The translations under genes were made by a program, and so were the position numbers. Shown here one piece after another: positions 55,501 to 63,383 of a stretch of 64,000 nt of DNA. The DNA lies in assembly GCA_038501785.1 (NCBI GenBank), contig JBAMJR010000199.1, positions 1 to 64,000 of the forward strand. Direction: 5' to 3'. Under the pieces are notes generated by a model. The model was not told where the DNA came from. It was given only the letters and a program-made list of their open reading frames with translations, and searched no databases. Position 1 is the stretch's first letter; each line of letters starts with the position of its first letter. The stretch is from Myoxocephalus aenaeus (Eukaryota; Chordata; Actinopteri; Perciformes; Cottidae).

Positions 55501-58500
55501 TTCCCAGTAGAACCAGTGTCAGTTCCCAGTACAACCAGTGTCAGTTCCCAGTACAACCAGTGTCAGTTCCCAGTACAACCAGTGTCAGTTCCCAGTACAA
55601 CCAGTGTCAGTTCCCAGTATAACCAGTGTCAGTTCCCAGTAGAACCAGTGTCAGTTCCCAGTAGAACCAGTGTCAGTTCCCAGTATAACCAGTGTCAGTT
55701 CCCAGTATAACCAGTGTCAGTTCCCAGTATAACAAGTATAATCAATGCTAGCAGTCAGTTCCCAGTAGAACCAGTGTCAGTTCCCAGTAGAACCAGTGTC
55801 AGTTCCCAGTAGAACCAGTGTCAGTTCCCAGTAGAACCAGTGTCAGTTCCCAGTATAACAAGTATAATCAATGCTAGCAGTCAGTTCCCAGTATAACCAG
55901 TGTCAGTTCCCAGTATAACCAGTGTCAGTTCCCAGTATAACAAGTATAATCAATGCTCGCAGTCAGTTCCCAGTAGAACCAGTGTCAGTTCCCAGTAGAA
56001 CCAGTGTCAGTTCCCAGTATAACCAGTGTCAGTTCCCAGTATAACAAGTATAATCAATGCTAGCAGTCAGTTCCCAGTAGAACCAGTGTCAGTTCCCAGT
56101 ATAACCAGTGTCAGTTCCCAGTATAACCAGTGTCAGTTCCCAGTATAATCAATGCTAGCAGTCAGTTCCCAGTAGAACCAGTGTCAGTTCCCAGTAGAAC
56201 CAGTGTCAGTTCCCAGTATAACCAGTGTCAGTTCCCAGTAGAACCAGTGTCAGTTCCCAGTATAACAAGTATAATCAATGCTAGCAGTCAGTTCCCAGTA
56301 GAACCAGTGTCAGTTCCCAGTAGAACCAGTGTCAGTTCCCAGTAGAACCAGTGTCAGTTCCCAGTATAACCAGTGTCAGTTCCCAGTATAACCAGTGTCA
56401 GTTCCCAGTAGAACCAGTGTCAGTTCCCAGTAGAACCAGTGTCAGTTCCCAGTAGAACCAGTGTCAGTTCCCAGTATAACCAGTGTCAGTTCCCAGTATA
56501 ACAAGCAAGTGTCAGTTCCCAGTAGAACCAGTGTCAGTTCCCAGTAGAACCAGTGTCAGTTCCCAGTAGAACCAGTGTCAGTTCCCAGTATAACCAGTGT
56601 CAGTTCCCAGTACAACCAGTGTCAGTTCCCAGTACAACCAGTGTCAGTTCCCAGTATAACAAGTGTCAGTTCCCAGTAGAACCAGTGTCAGTTCCCAGTA
56701 GAACCAGTGTCAGTTCCCAGTAGAACCAGTGTCAGTTCCCAGTATAACCAGTGTCAGTTCCCAGTACAACCAGTGTCAGTTCCCAGTATAACCAGTGTCA
56801 GTTCCCAGTAGAGCCAGTGTCAGTTCCCAGTAGAACCAGTGTCAGTTCCCAGTAGAACCAGTGTCAGTTCCCAGTATAACCAGTGTCAGTTCCCAGTATA
56901 ACCAGTGTCAGTTCCCAGTATAACAAGTATAATCAATGCTAGCAGTCAGTTCCCAGTAGAACCAGTGTCAGTTCCCAGTAGAACCAGTGTCAGTTCCCAG
57001 TAGAACCAGTGTCAGTTCCCAGTAGAACCAGTGTCAGTTCCCAGTATAACAAGTATAATCAATGCTAGCAGTCAGTACCCAGTATAACCAGTGTCAGTTC
57101 CCAGTATAACAAGTATAATCAATGCTAGCAGTCAGTTCCCAGTAGAACCAGTGTCAGTTCCCAGTAGAACCAGTGTCAGTTCCCAGTATAACCAGTGTCA
57201 GTTCCCAGTATAACCAGTGTCAGTTCCCAGTAGAACCAGTGTCAGTTCCCAGTAGAACCAGTGTCAGTTCCCAGTAGAACCAGTGTCAGTTCCCAGTAGA
57301 ACCAGTGTCAGTTCCCAGTAGAACCAGTGTCAGTTCCCAGTAGAACCAGTGTCAGTTCCCAGTAGAACCAGTAGTACCAGTGGCGGGGTTGCAGGCCTCG
57401 CTGTGTCCGTTACAGTTGCAGGGCTCACAGCCGCTGAAGGCTCCGAGCTCCGGACGGGCGCGTCGATATCCCAGAGTGCACTGCTCACAGTGTTGCCCCT
57501 GGTAACCCTGAGGACAGGTGCAGCGCTCCACCCAGTGGGCCGGCTCACCTGGAGCCCGCCTCGCCGTTACCAAGGAGACGTCGTCAAGGTAACCGGCACC
57601 TGGAGAGACGAGTCGTTGTTACATGATCTATCTAAAGTGATCTTTAATAAATGTGTTGTTGTTGTGCAGTTGTGTGTGTTGTGTTTATGTGATGTTGTTG
57701 TTATCGTTGTGGTTGTGTTGTGTGTGATGTTGTTGTTATCGTTGTGGTTGTGTAGTTGTGTGTGTGATGTTGATGTTATCGTTGTGTTGATGTTTTGTGT
57801 GTTGTTGTTATTGTTGTTGTTGTGTAGTTGTGTGTGTGTTATCGTTGTGGTTGTGTTGTGTGTGTTGTTGTTATCGTTGTGGTTGTGTTTATGTGTTGTG
57901 TGATGTTGTTGATATCGTTGTGGTTGTGTAGTTGTGTGTGTGATGTTGTTGTTATCATTGTTGTTGGGTTGTTTATGTGTTGTGTGATGTTGTTGATATC
58001 GTTGTGGTTGTGTGATGTTGTTGTTATCGTTGTGTTGTGTTTATGTTTTGTGTGATGTTGTTGTTATCGTTGTGTTGTGTTTATGTTTTGTGTGATGTTG
58101 TTGTTATCGTTGTGTTGTGTTTATGTTTTGTGTGATGTTGTTGTTATCGTTGTGTTGTGTTTATGTTTTGTGTGATGTTGTTGTTATCGTTGTTGTTGGG
58201 TTGTTTATGTGTTGTGTGTGATGTTGTTGTTATCGTTGTGGTTTTGTGTGATGTTGTTGTTATCGTTGTTGTTGTGTAGTTGTGTGTGTGAGGTTGTTGT
58301 TATCGTTGTGTTGATGTTTTGTGTGATGTTGTTGTTATCGTTGTTGTTGTGTGTGTGATGTTGTTGTTATCATTGTTGTTGGGTTGTTTATGTGTTGTGT
58401 GATGTCGTTGTTATTGTTGTTCATGTGTTGTGTGATGTTGTTATCGTTGTTGTGTTGCGTACTCTTCTCGCTGTAGGTGCCGCGGATCTTGATGGCGGTG

Positions 58501-61500
58501 AGGTTGTGGAGGAGCTTCTGGAAGTCGGGGTGGCTGATGGTCGGCATCCAGGGATAGTCTGAGCTGTCATGGAGCCTGAAACACAAGACAGGCTTCACCG
58601 ATTCTGACAAGCATGACGACACCGGGGCGACTAAGAGGAGATACCGGGAGGAGTAAGAGGAGATACCGGGAGGACTAAGAGGAGGTACCGGGAGGACTAA
58701 GAGGAGGTACCGGGAGGACTAAGAGGAGGTACCGGGAGGACTAAGAGGAGGTACCGGGAGGACTAAGAGGAGGTACCGGGAGGACTAAGAGGAGGTACCG
58801 GGAGGACTAAGAGGAGGTACCGGGAGGACTAAGAGGAGATACCGGGACGACTAAGAGGAGATACCGGGACGACTAAGAGGAGGTACCGGGACGACTAAGA
58901 GGAGATACCGGGACGACTAAGAGGAGATACCGGGAGGAGTAAGAGGAGGTACCGGGAGGACTAAGAGGAGATACCGGGACGACTAAGAGGAGATACCGGG
59001 ACGACTAAGAGGAGATACCGGGACGACTAAGAGGAGATACCGGGACGACTAAGAGGAGATACCGGGAGGACTAAGAGGAGGTACCGGGAGGACTAAGAGG
59101 AGGTACCGGGACGACTAAGAGGAGGTACCGGGAGGACTAAGAGGAGATACCGGGACGACTAAGAGGAGATACCGGGACGACTAAGAGGAGATACTGGGAG
59201 GACTAAGAGGAGGTACCGGGAGGAGTAAGAGGAGGTACCGGGAGGACTAAGAGGAGGTACCGGGAGGACTAAGAGGAGGTACCGGGAGGACTAAGAGGAG
59301 GTACCGGGAGGAGTAAGAGGAGGTACCGGGAGGACTAAGAGGAGGTACCGGGAGGACTAAGAGGAGGTACCAGGAGGACTAAGAGGAGGTACCGGGAGGA
59401 CTAAGAGGAGGTACCGGGACGACTAAGAGGAGGTACCGGGAGGACTAAGAGGAGATACCGGGACGACTAAGAGGAGATACCGGGAGGACTAAGAGGAGAT
59501 ACCGGGACGACTAAGAGGAGGTACCGGGACGACTAAGAGGAGGTACCGGGAGGACTAAGAGGAGGTACCGGGACGACTAAGAGGAGGTACCGGGAGGACT
59601 AAGAGGAGATACCGGGACGACTAAGAGGAGATACCGGGACGACTAAGAGGAGATACCGGGACGACTAAGAGGAGGTACCGGGAGGATTAAGAGGAGATAC
59701 CGGGAGGACTAAGAGGAGGTACCGGGAGGACTAAGAGGAGGTACCGGGAGGACTAAGAGGAAGTACCGGGAGGACTAAGAGGAGGTACCGGGAGGACTAA
59801 GAGGAGGTACCGGGAGGACTAAGAGGAGGTACCGGGAGGAGTAAGAGGAGATACCGGGAGGACTAAGAGGAGGTACCGGGAGGACTAAGAGGAGGTACCG
59901 GGAGGACTAAGAGGAGGTACCGGGAGGACTAAGAGGAGGTACCGGGAGGAGTAAGAGGAGGTACCGGGAGGACTAAGAGGAGGTACCGGGAGGACTAAGA
60001 GGAGGTACCGGGAGGAGTAAGAGGAGGTACCGGGAGGACTAAGAGGAGGTACCGGGAGGACTAAGAGGAGGTACCGGGAGGACTAAGAGGAGATACCGGG
60101 ACGACTAAGAGGAGATACCGGGAGGACTAAGAGGAGGTACCGGGAGGACTAAGAGGAGATACCGGGACGACTAAGAGGAGATACCGGGAGGACTAAGAGG
60201 AGGTACCGGGACGACTAAGAGGAGGTACCGGGAGGAGTAAGAGGAGGTACCGGGAGGACTAAGAGGAGATACCGGGACGACTAAGAGGAGGTACCGGGAG
60301 GACTAAGAGGAGGTACCGGGAGGACTAAGAGGAGGTACCGGGAGGAGGTACCGGGAGGACTAAGAGGAGGTACCGGGAGGACTAAGAGGAGGTACCGGGA
60401 GGAGTAAGAGGAGGTACCGGGAGGACTAAGAGGAGGTACCGGGAGGACTAAGAGGAGGTACCAGGAGGACTAAGAGGAGGTACCAGGAGGACTAAGAGGA
60501 GGTACCGGGAGGACTAAGAGGAGGTACCAGGAGGACTAAGAGGAGGTACCGGGAGGACTAAGAGGAGATACCGGGAGGACTAAGAGGAGATACCGGGAGG
60601 ACTAAGAGGAGATACCGGGATGACTAAGAGGAGATACCGGGAGGAGTAAAAGGAGGTACCAGGAGGAGTAAAAGGAGGTACCAGGAGGAGTAAAAGGAGG
60701 TACCGGGAGGAGTAAGAGGAGATACCGGGAGGAGGTACCGGGAGGAGTAAAAGGAGGTACCGGGAGGAGTAAGAGGAGATACCGGGAGGACTAAGAGGAG
60801 GTACCGGGAGGACTAAGAGGAGATACCGGGAGGACTAAGAGGAGGTACCAGGAGGACTAAGAGGAGATACCGGGATGACTAAGAGGAGATACCGGGAGGA
60901 GTAAAAGGAGGTACCAGGAGGAGTAAAAGGAGGTACCGGGAGGACTAAGAGGAGATACCGGGAGGAGTAAGAGGAGGTACCGGGACGATACCAGGAAGAC
61001 TAAAAGGAGATACCGGGAGGATACCGGGACGTTACCGGGATGATATCGGGATAACACCGGGGAGATAAAGAGGAGATATCAGGACGACTACCGTGGTAAT
61101 AAAGGGGAGATATTGGGGTGACACCGTCTGTAATCTGGTTGTTCACGGTGACACTGGTCCGTTCATGGTGGGCAGTTTGTCGTCAGGTTAACTGCCAGTG
61201 ATCAAACCAAACAGCCAATCACAGCCAGTGATCAAAGCGACCAATCAGAGGAGGGGAGACACGAGAACACCTGCCGGTCTCACCTGAACACGAATGTCTG
61301 CATGTTCTCGTTGGGGTAGGCGTTGCCCTGAGCGATGAGGGGCACCGCCACCCGGAGGCCGGCTCCCTCCAGGACCAGGTCCTCCGCCGACAGCCGGGTG
61401 TCCCGCCGGTCGACCCGGAAACTCAGACTCAGGTTCTGTCCGTAGCTCAGCATCTGGTTCCCCAAAAACTTCTCTGTGGAGCACAAATAGAACCGCTCAG

Positions 61501-61805
61501 CTGTCAATCAAACACCGTGCGGCTCTTAACATGTGATGAGGAGCGGCACTGCATCAAGCTGGTGTTTAAAACCGGTTCCTCACATTTAAATCAAAATGTA
61601 CAGTATATCTCACAGTGAGTGAGTGAGTGAGTAAGTGAGTGTGAGAGTGTGAGTGTGTGTGAGTGAGTGTGTAAGTGTACCTGGGGCTACGAAGTACATG
61701 GGGAAGTAGTCGTCTGAGATGAGGGACACTTCCTGTCCACTGGGAGACCACTGGACGGAGACACTGGAACCATCGCGCTGCTGACCGGTCCACTGCTCGT
61801 CATCT

Positions 61806-61853
<48 letters not shown>

Positions 61854-63383
61854 ACAGCACTTGACGACAGCGCCGCACACGTCTCCGTGGTTACGGTGGA
61901 GGGCGGGGCTACCTCTGGAGAAGGACGAGCTGACGGCGTGGACGCTGAAGCCTTCGGCGCTGTCGCACACGGACGAGTGCTGGAAGCAGAAGCAGGGGGT
62001 GCAGCCCTGAGGGTTGCTGGGGTCCAGGTTGAAGAAGCCCAGTTTACACCTGCAGGACGTTGAGAGAGAGAGAGAGATATAGATATATATATATATATAT
62101 ATATAGCCCTGAGTCTATATGTGAGTGAGTGAGTGAGTGAGTGAGTGAGTGAGTGAGTGAGTGAGTGAGTGAGTGAGTGAGTGAGTGAGTGAGTGAGTGA
62201 GTGAGTGAGTGAGTGAGTGAGTGTGTGTGTGTGTGTGTGTTACCTGTCGCAGCTGAAGCCCTCCACATGGTCTTTGCAGCGACATTGTCCTGAGTTCACG
62301 TCACACTCCTGAGTGCTGCCAGAGGGCGAGCAGGAACACGGCCTGAGAGAGAGATCACATGACCGTCACATGACTATAACATGACCATGACCGTCACATG
62401 ACCATCACATGACCATGACCGTCACATGACCATGACCATCACCATCACATGACCGTCACATGGCCGTCACCATAGACGGCACCAGTTTAAATGTCTAATC
62501 TCTCCAGCAGAGGGCGCTCAAAACTCATTTAAACTTCTGCTAAACAAACAGGGAAGTTACTGGAAGCTGGATTTATTTGTTTCCCTCTGCTTCCAGTGTT
62601 CGTGCTAAGCTAGGCTAACACACACCCAGGCTGCAGCTGGAGATTCATTTGATTATTGATAAATCTGCCCGTTAATTTAATGATTTCTTGTACTTTGTGG
62701 TATTATTACTTTTACTGTAACAGAGTACTTGTACTTGTGTAGTTTGTACAACTACTCTGTTACAGTAAAAGTACTAATAATACCATAGTACAAATACAAA
62801 AAGTAAAAGTCACAGGAATCAATGGACTAATTGATTCATGGACTAGTGTCTCAGTTGTACTTGTATATGTAAACCACAAATACACAAGCGTGTATAAATA
62901 TGTACATCCTGTGTATAAATATGTAAATGTGTACTTCCTGTGTGTAAATGTGTACTTCCTGTGTGTAAATGTGTACTTCCTGTGAGTGTTACCTGCAGCC
63001 GGCCTCCGTCAGGCTGTGGAACCCGGACTGGCAGCGGTCACACTTCTCTCCGGTCACGCCGGGTTTACACGCACACACTCCTCTGCTGTCGCACTGAGGA
63101 GACTCCGAGCCTGAACACACACACACACACACACACACATTAACAAACCATTACGCTGGAGGCGTTTCGTTTCCCCGGCTGTCCCTGAACTCACCCACGG
63201 TGCTGCAGCTGCAGGCCAGGCAGCGGCTGCCGCCGGCGTCGCGGTGGTAGTGGTCCCGGCAGCGCTCGCAGCGCGGCCCGTCCGTGTTGTCGGAGCAGCC
63301 GCTGCAGCGCCCGCCGTGACCCGAGGCCCGGTACAGCTCGGCGTCAAAGACACACGAAGACGACTTCCCATTGCAGTCGCAGG
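45841..63383 (-). CDS. lamc1: lamc1, laminin subunit gamma-1 (24 exons, 5' part outside the window)
   Basis: Secreted basement-membrane glycoprotein, the gamma chain of most laminin heterotrimers. The exons below join in phase into about 1,268 codons ending at the TAG at 45843-45841. Order: LE2-LE4, first half of LE5, the globular L4 (IV type A) domain, rest of LE5 to LE11, then the coiled coil that pairs with alpha and beta chains. Key sites are intact: the nidogen-binding NIDPNAV, the C-terminal Cys that bonds to the beta chain, and Glu third from the end (SIEQP), needed for integrin binding. The visible length equals the human protein minus about 341 residues, matching human exons 5-28. 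The LN (polymerisation) domain and signal peptide lie beyond 64000. No frameshift or stop was found. Three introns consist mostly of minisatellite. Confidence 0.98.
46160..47364. repeat. 28-bp minisatellite with telomere-like motif in the last lamc1 intron
   Basis: About 45 units with AGGGAACCCTAACCCTG and CTCCTGAAGG; short units lacking the CTCCTGAAGG part also occur. Each unit holds CCCTAACCCT, i.e. CCCTAA plus part of a second telomeric hexamer. It fills over 80 percent of the 1,452-bp intron. Confidence 0.96.
47550..47649 (-). CDS. lamc1: lamc1 exon 27: coiled coil
   Basis: ASDNAKEAEDNARKAKSAV and KTVLTTITVLLDQL; phase 1 donor GTGAGG. Confidence 0.96.
47726..47884 (-). CDS. lamc1: lamc1 exon 26: coiled coil
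   Basis: 53 codons: GSAKTKQDAETAFQDTNEL, DNQVGDMMDQLDAAERELL, ending DADMMMAGM. Confidence 0.96.
47885..48393 (-). other. lamc1: lamc1 intron (509 bp), unique sequence
   Basis: Unique sequence with short repeats of GGTTCTAACTTTAGTCAT near 47935-47975. No other feature seen. Confidence 0.8.
48394..48593 (-). CDS. lamc1: lamc1 exon 25: coiled coil
   Basis: FDKRVNDNKTAAEDALKKI and AEAALGNAAADAREAKNKA, ending GNVQK. Confidence 0.96.
48686..48800 (-). CDS. lamc1: lamc1 exon 24: coiled coil
   Basis: TADQLLARADAAKALAEEA, then FKEAESILEDLR; phase 1 at the donor. Confidence 0.96.
48972..49121 (-). CDS. lamc1: lamc1 exon 23: coiled coil
   Basis: Exactly 50 codons: DEASKIKKEASDLDKLIDK, YNDLRDDLRGKEQEVRKLL, ending SEQQ. 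Confidence 0.96.
49122..49957 (-). other. lamc1: lamc1 intron (836 bp), unique sequence
   Basis: Longest lamc1 intron here without a tandem array; A/T-rich with no further feature recognised. Confidence 0.85.
49958..50102 (-). CDS. lamc1: lamc1 exon 22: coiled coil
   Basis: YNEAKELAKNLEKQANKVQ, then AGDKAVKIFANLTSVPTFD. Contains the sequon NLT. Confidence 0.96.
50193..50330 (-). CDS. lamc1: lamc1 exon 21: coiled coil
   Basis: HKMDADQIEKIAKDANDTS and AHNLLLKTLEGEGKTSREI. Donor GTGCGT. Confidence 0.96.
50448..50527 (-). CDS. lamc1: lamc1 exon 20: coiled coil
   Basis: DIKPPSGTGDPNNMTLLAEE and ARTLADK. The GDPNNMTLLAEEAR block is conserved in gamma-1 chains. Donor GTACGT. Confidence 0.96.
50617..50822 (-). 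CDS. lamc1: lamc1 exon 19: coiled coil
   Basis: VDRGLLDRLSGINSTLTTQ and RARQELDKAKDAVGKV, with heptad spacing. Contains the sequon NST. Donor GTGAGT. Confidence 0.96.
50921..51077 (-). CDS. lamc1: lamc1 exon 18: coiled coil
   Basis: VNQQRQKLHDLQTLIDGLG and TDEAFEDRLQDAEKAIMEL. The acceptor is GTGTGTGCAG after a long (GT)n tract (51080-51150). Confidence 0.95.
51080..51223. repeat. (CA)n and (AAT)n microsatellites in a lamc1 intron
   Basis: CA tract 51080-51150, interrupted by CG, abutting the exon 18 acceptor; AAT tract 51208-51223. Confidence 0.93.
51293..51471 (-). CDS. lamc1: lamc1 exon 17: LE11 and start of coiled coil
   Basis: CDCDPEGSRSAQCQEVGRC and ENYFYNRSNPGCQQCPSC, then YSLVRDK, where the coiled coil begins. 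Confidence 0.96.
51551..51693 (-). CDS. lamc1: lamc1 exon 16: LE10
   Basis: CDCNPIGSTNGQCDITSGQC, CQPGVTGPHCERCEVNFFG, ending GCK in phase 1. Confidence 0.96.
51785..51938 (-). CDS. lamc1: lamc1 exon 15: LE9
   Basis: CACSASGTVGGQTGCSQVTG, CECLPNVAGRGCGAC and PGFFNLQSGSGCD; all eight LE cysteines are present. Confidence 0.96.
52037..52282 (-). CDS. lamc1: lamc1 exon 14: LE7 end and LE8 with nidogen-binding site
   Basis: KRCELCDDGFFGDPLGQSG, then CSDNIDPNAVGNC and LKCIYNTDGFFCDRC. NIDPNAV (52167-52187) is the loop that binds nidogen in mammalian gamma-1. A (GA)n tract (52290-52335) forms the pyrimidine side of the acceptor. Confidence 0.97.
52285..52520. repeat. (GA)n and (GT)n at both ends of a lamc1 intron
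   Basis: GA tract at 52290-52335 beside the exon 14 acceptor and GT tract at 52490-52520 beside the exon 13 donor, within an intron of only 240 bp. Confidence 0.93.
52523..52711 (-). CDS. lamc1: lamc1 exon 13: LE6 and LE7
   Basis: CDCRDDTAGLSCERCKDGF, then CPAGATCAVVPKTREVVC and NCPAGTTG. The donor GTACACACAC opens straight into a CA tract. Confidence 0.96.
52735..57376. repeat. 4.6-kb minisatellite, 22-bp unit, filling a lamc1 intron
   Basis: About 200 units with core CAGTTCCCAGTAGAACCAGT and GT; TATAACC for TAGAACC is the main variant. A longer module AAGTATAATCAATGCTAGCA recurs at intervals, giving a higher-order pattern. It covers the 4,666-bp intron except about 23 bases at the acceptor and the first base or two at the donor. 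Confidence 0.98.
57378..57599 (-). CDS. lamc1: lamc1 exon 12: L4 end, LE5 second part, LE6 start
   Basis: SAGYLDDVSLVTARR, CTCPQGYQGQHCEQC and CNCNGHSEACNPATG. The donor GTACTACT lies at the very edge of the 22-bp minisatellite. Confidence 0.96.
57640..58456. repeat. Degenerate GTT/TGTG tandem repeat in a lamc1 intron
   Basis: Irregular repeats of GATGTTGTTGTTATCGTTGT with TGTGTTTATG linkers, about 0.8 kb, filling nearly all the intron between exons 11 and 12. Confidence 0.93.
58463..58575 (-). CDS. lamc1: lamc1 exon 11: L4 domain
   Basis: LHDSSDYPWMPTISHPDFQ and LLHNLTAIKIRGTYSEK. Contains the sequon NLT. The acceptor lies about 50 bases from the 58625-61060 array. Confidence 0.96.
58625..61060. 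repeat. 2.4-kb minisatellite, 22-bp unit, in a lamc1 intron
   Basis: About 108 units with core AGGAGGTACCGGGAGGACTA; variants GAGATACC, GGGACGAC, GGAGTAA and ACCAGG. Purine-rich on the plus (template) strand. It makes up about 90 percent of the 2,708-bp intron. Confidence 0.98.
61284..61473 (-). CDS. lamc1: lamc1 exon 10: L4 domain
   Basis: KFLGNQMLSYGQNLSLSFR and VDRRDTRLSAEDLVLEGAG, nearly identical to the mammalian L4 core. Contains the sequon NLS. Confidence 0.97.
61618..61672. repeat. GAGT/GTGA simple repeat
   Basis: Short GAGT-type repeat between lamc1 exons 9 and 10, ending a few bases from the exon 9 donor. Confidence 0.85.
61681..61803 (-). CDS. lamc1: lamc1 exon 9: L4 domain
   Basis: DDEQWTGQQRDGSSVSVQW and ISDDYFPMYFVAP, matching the L4 domain of gamma-1. 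The acceptor follows a (GT)n tract with no usual pyrimidine run. Confidence 0.95.
61808..61849. repeat. (CA)n next to the exon 9 acceptor
   Basis: About 21 CA dinucleotides; on the transcript this is (GU)n immediately upstream of the CAG acceptor of exon 9. Confidence 0.93.
61913..62049 (-). CDS. lamc1: lamc1 exon 8: LE4 end, LE5 first part, start of L4
   Basis: CKLGFFNLDPSNPQGCTPCF, then HSSVCDSAEGFSVHAVSS leading into the L4 domain. Confidence 0.95.
62072..62242. repeat. (AT)n, (GAGT)n and (GT)n filling a lamc1 intron
   Basis: AT tract 62072-62104, GAGT tract 62118-62220 and GT tract 62221-62240 in the 194-bp intron between exons 7 and 8. Confidence 0.94.
62244..62342 (-). CDS. lamc1: lamc1 exon 7: LE4
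   Basis: PCSCSPSGSTQECDVNSGQC, then CKDHVEGFSCDR. The donor GTAACACACAC runs directly into a CA tract. Confidence 0.95.
62353..62468. repeat. Short TCACATGACC repeat
   Basis: About ten irregular copies of CACATGACCGT or ACCATGACC next to the exon 7 acceptor. The rest of this 650-bp intron (62469-62992) is unique DNA ending in a TGTGTAAATGTGTACTTCC repeat. Confidence 0.85.
62993..63110 (-). CDS. lamc1: lamc1 exon 6: LE3
   Basis: SESPQCDSRGVCACKPGVTG then CDRCQSGFHSLTEAGC. The acceptor TTCAG is preceded by a GT microsatellite (63114-63140). Confidence 0.95.
63195..63383 (-). CDS. lamc1: lamc1 exon 5 (human numbering): LE2
   Basis: Begins with CC completing a codon from the missing upstream exon, then CDCNGKSSSCVFDAELY and NTDGPRCERCRDHY. 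Ends one base into a Gly codon; donor GTGAGT. Confidence 0.95.
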
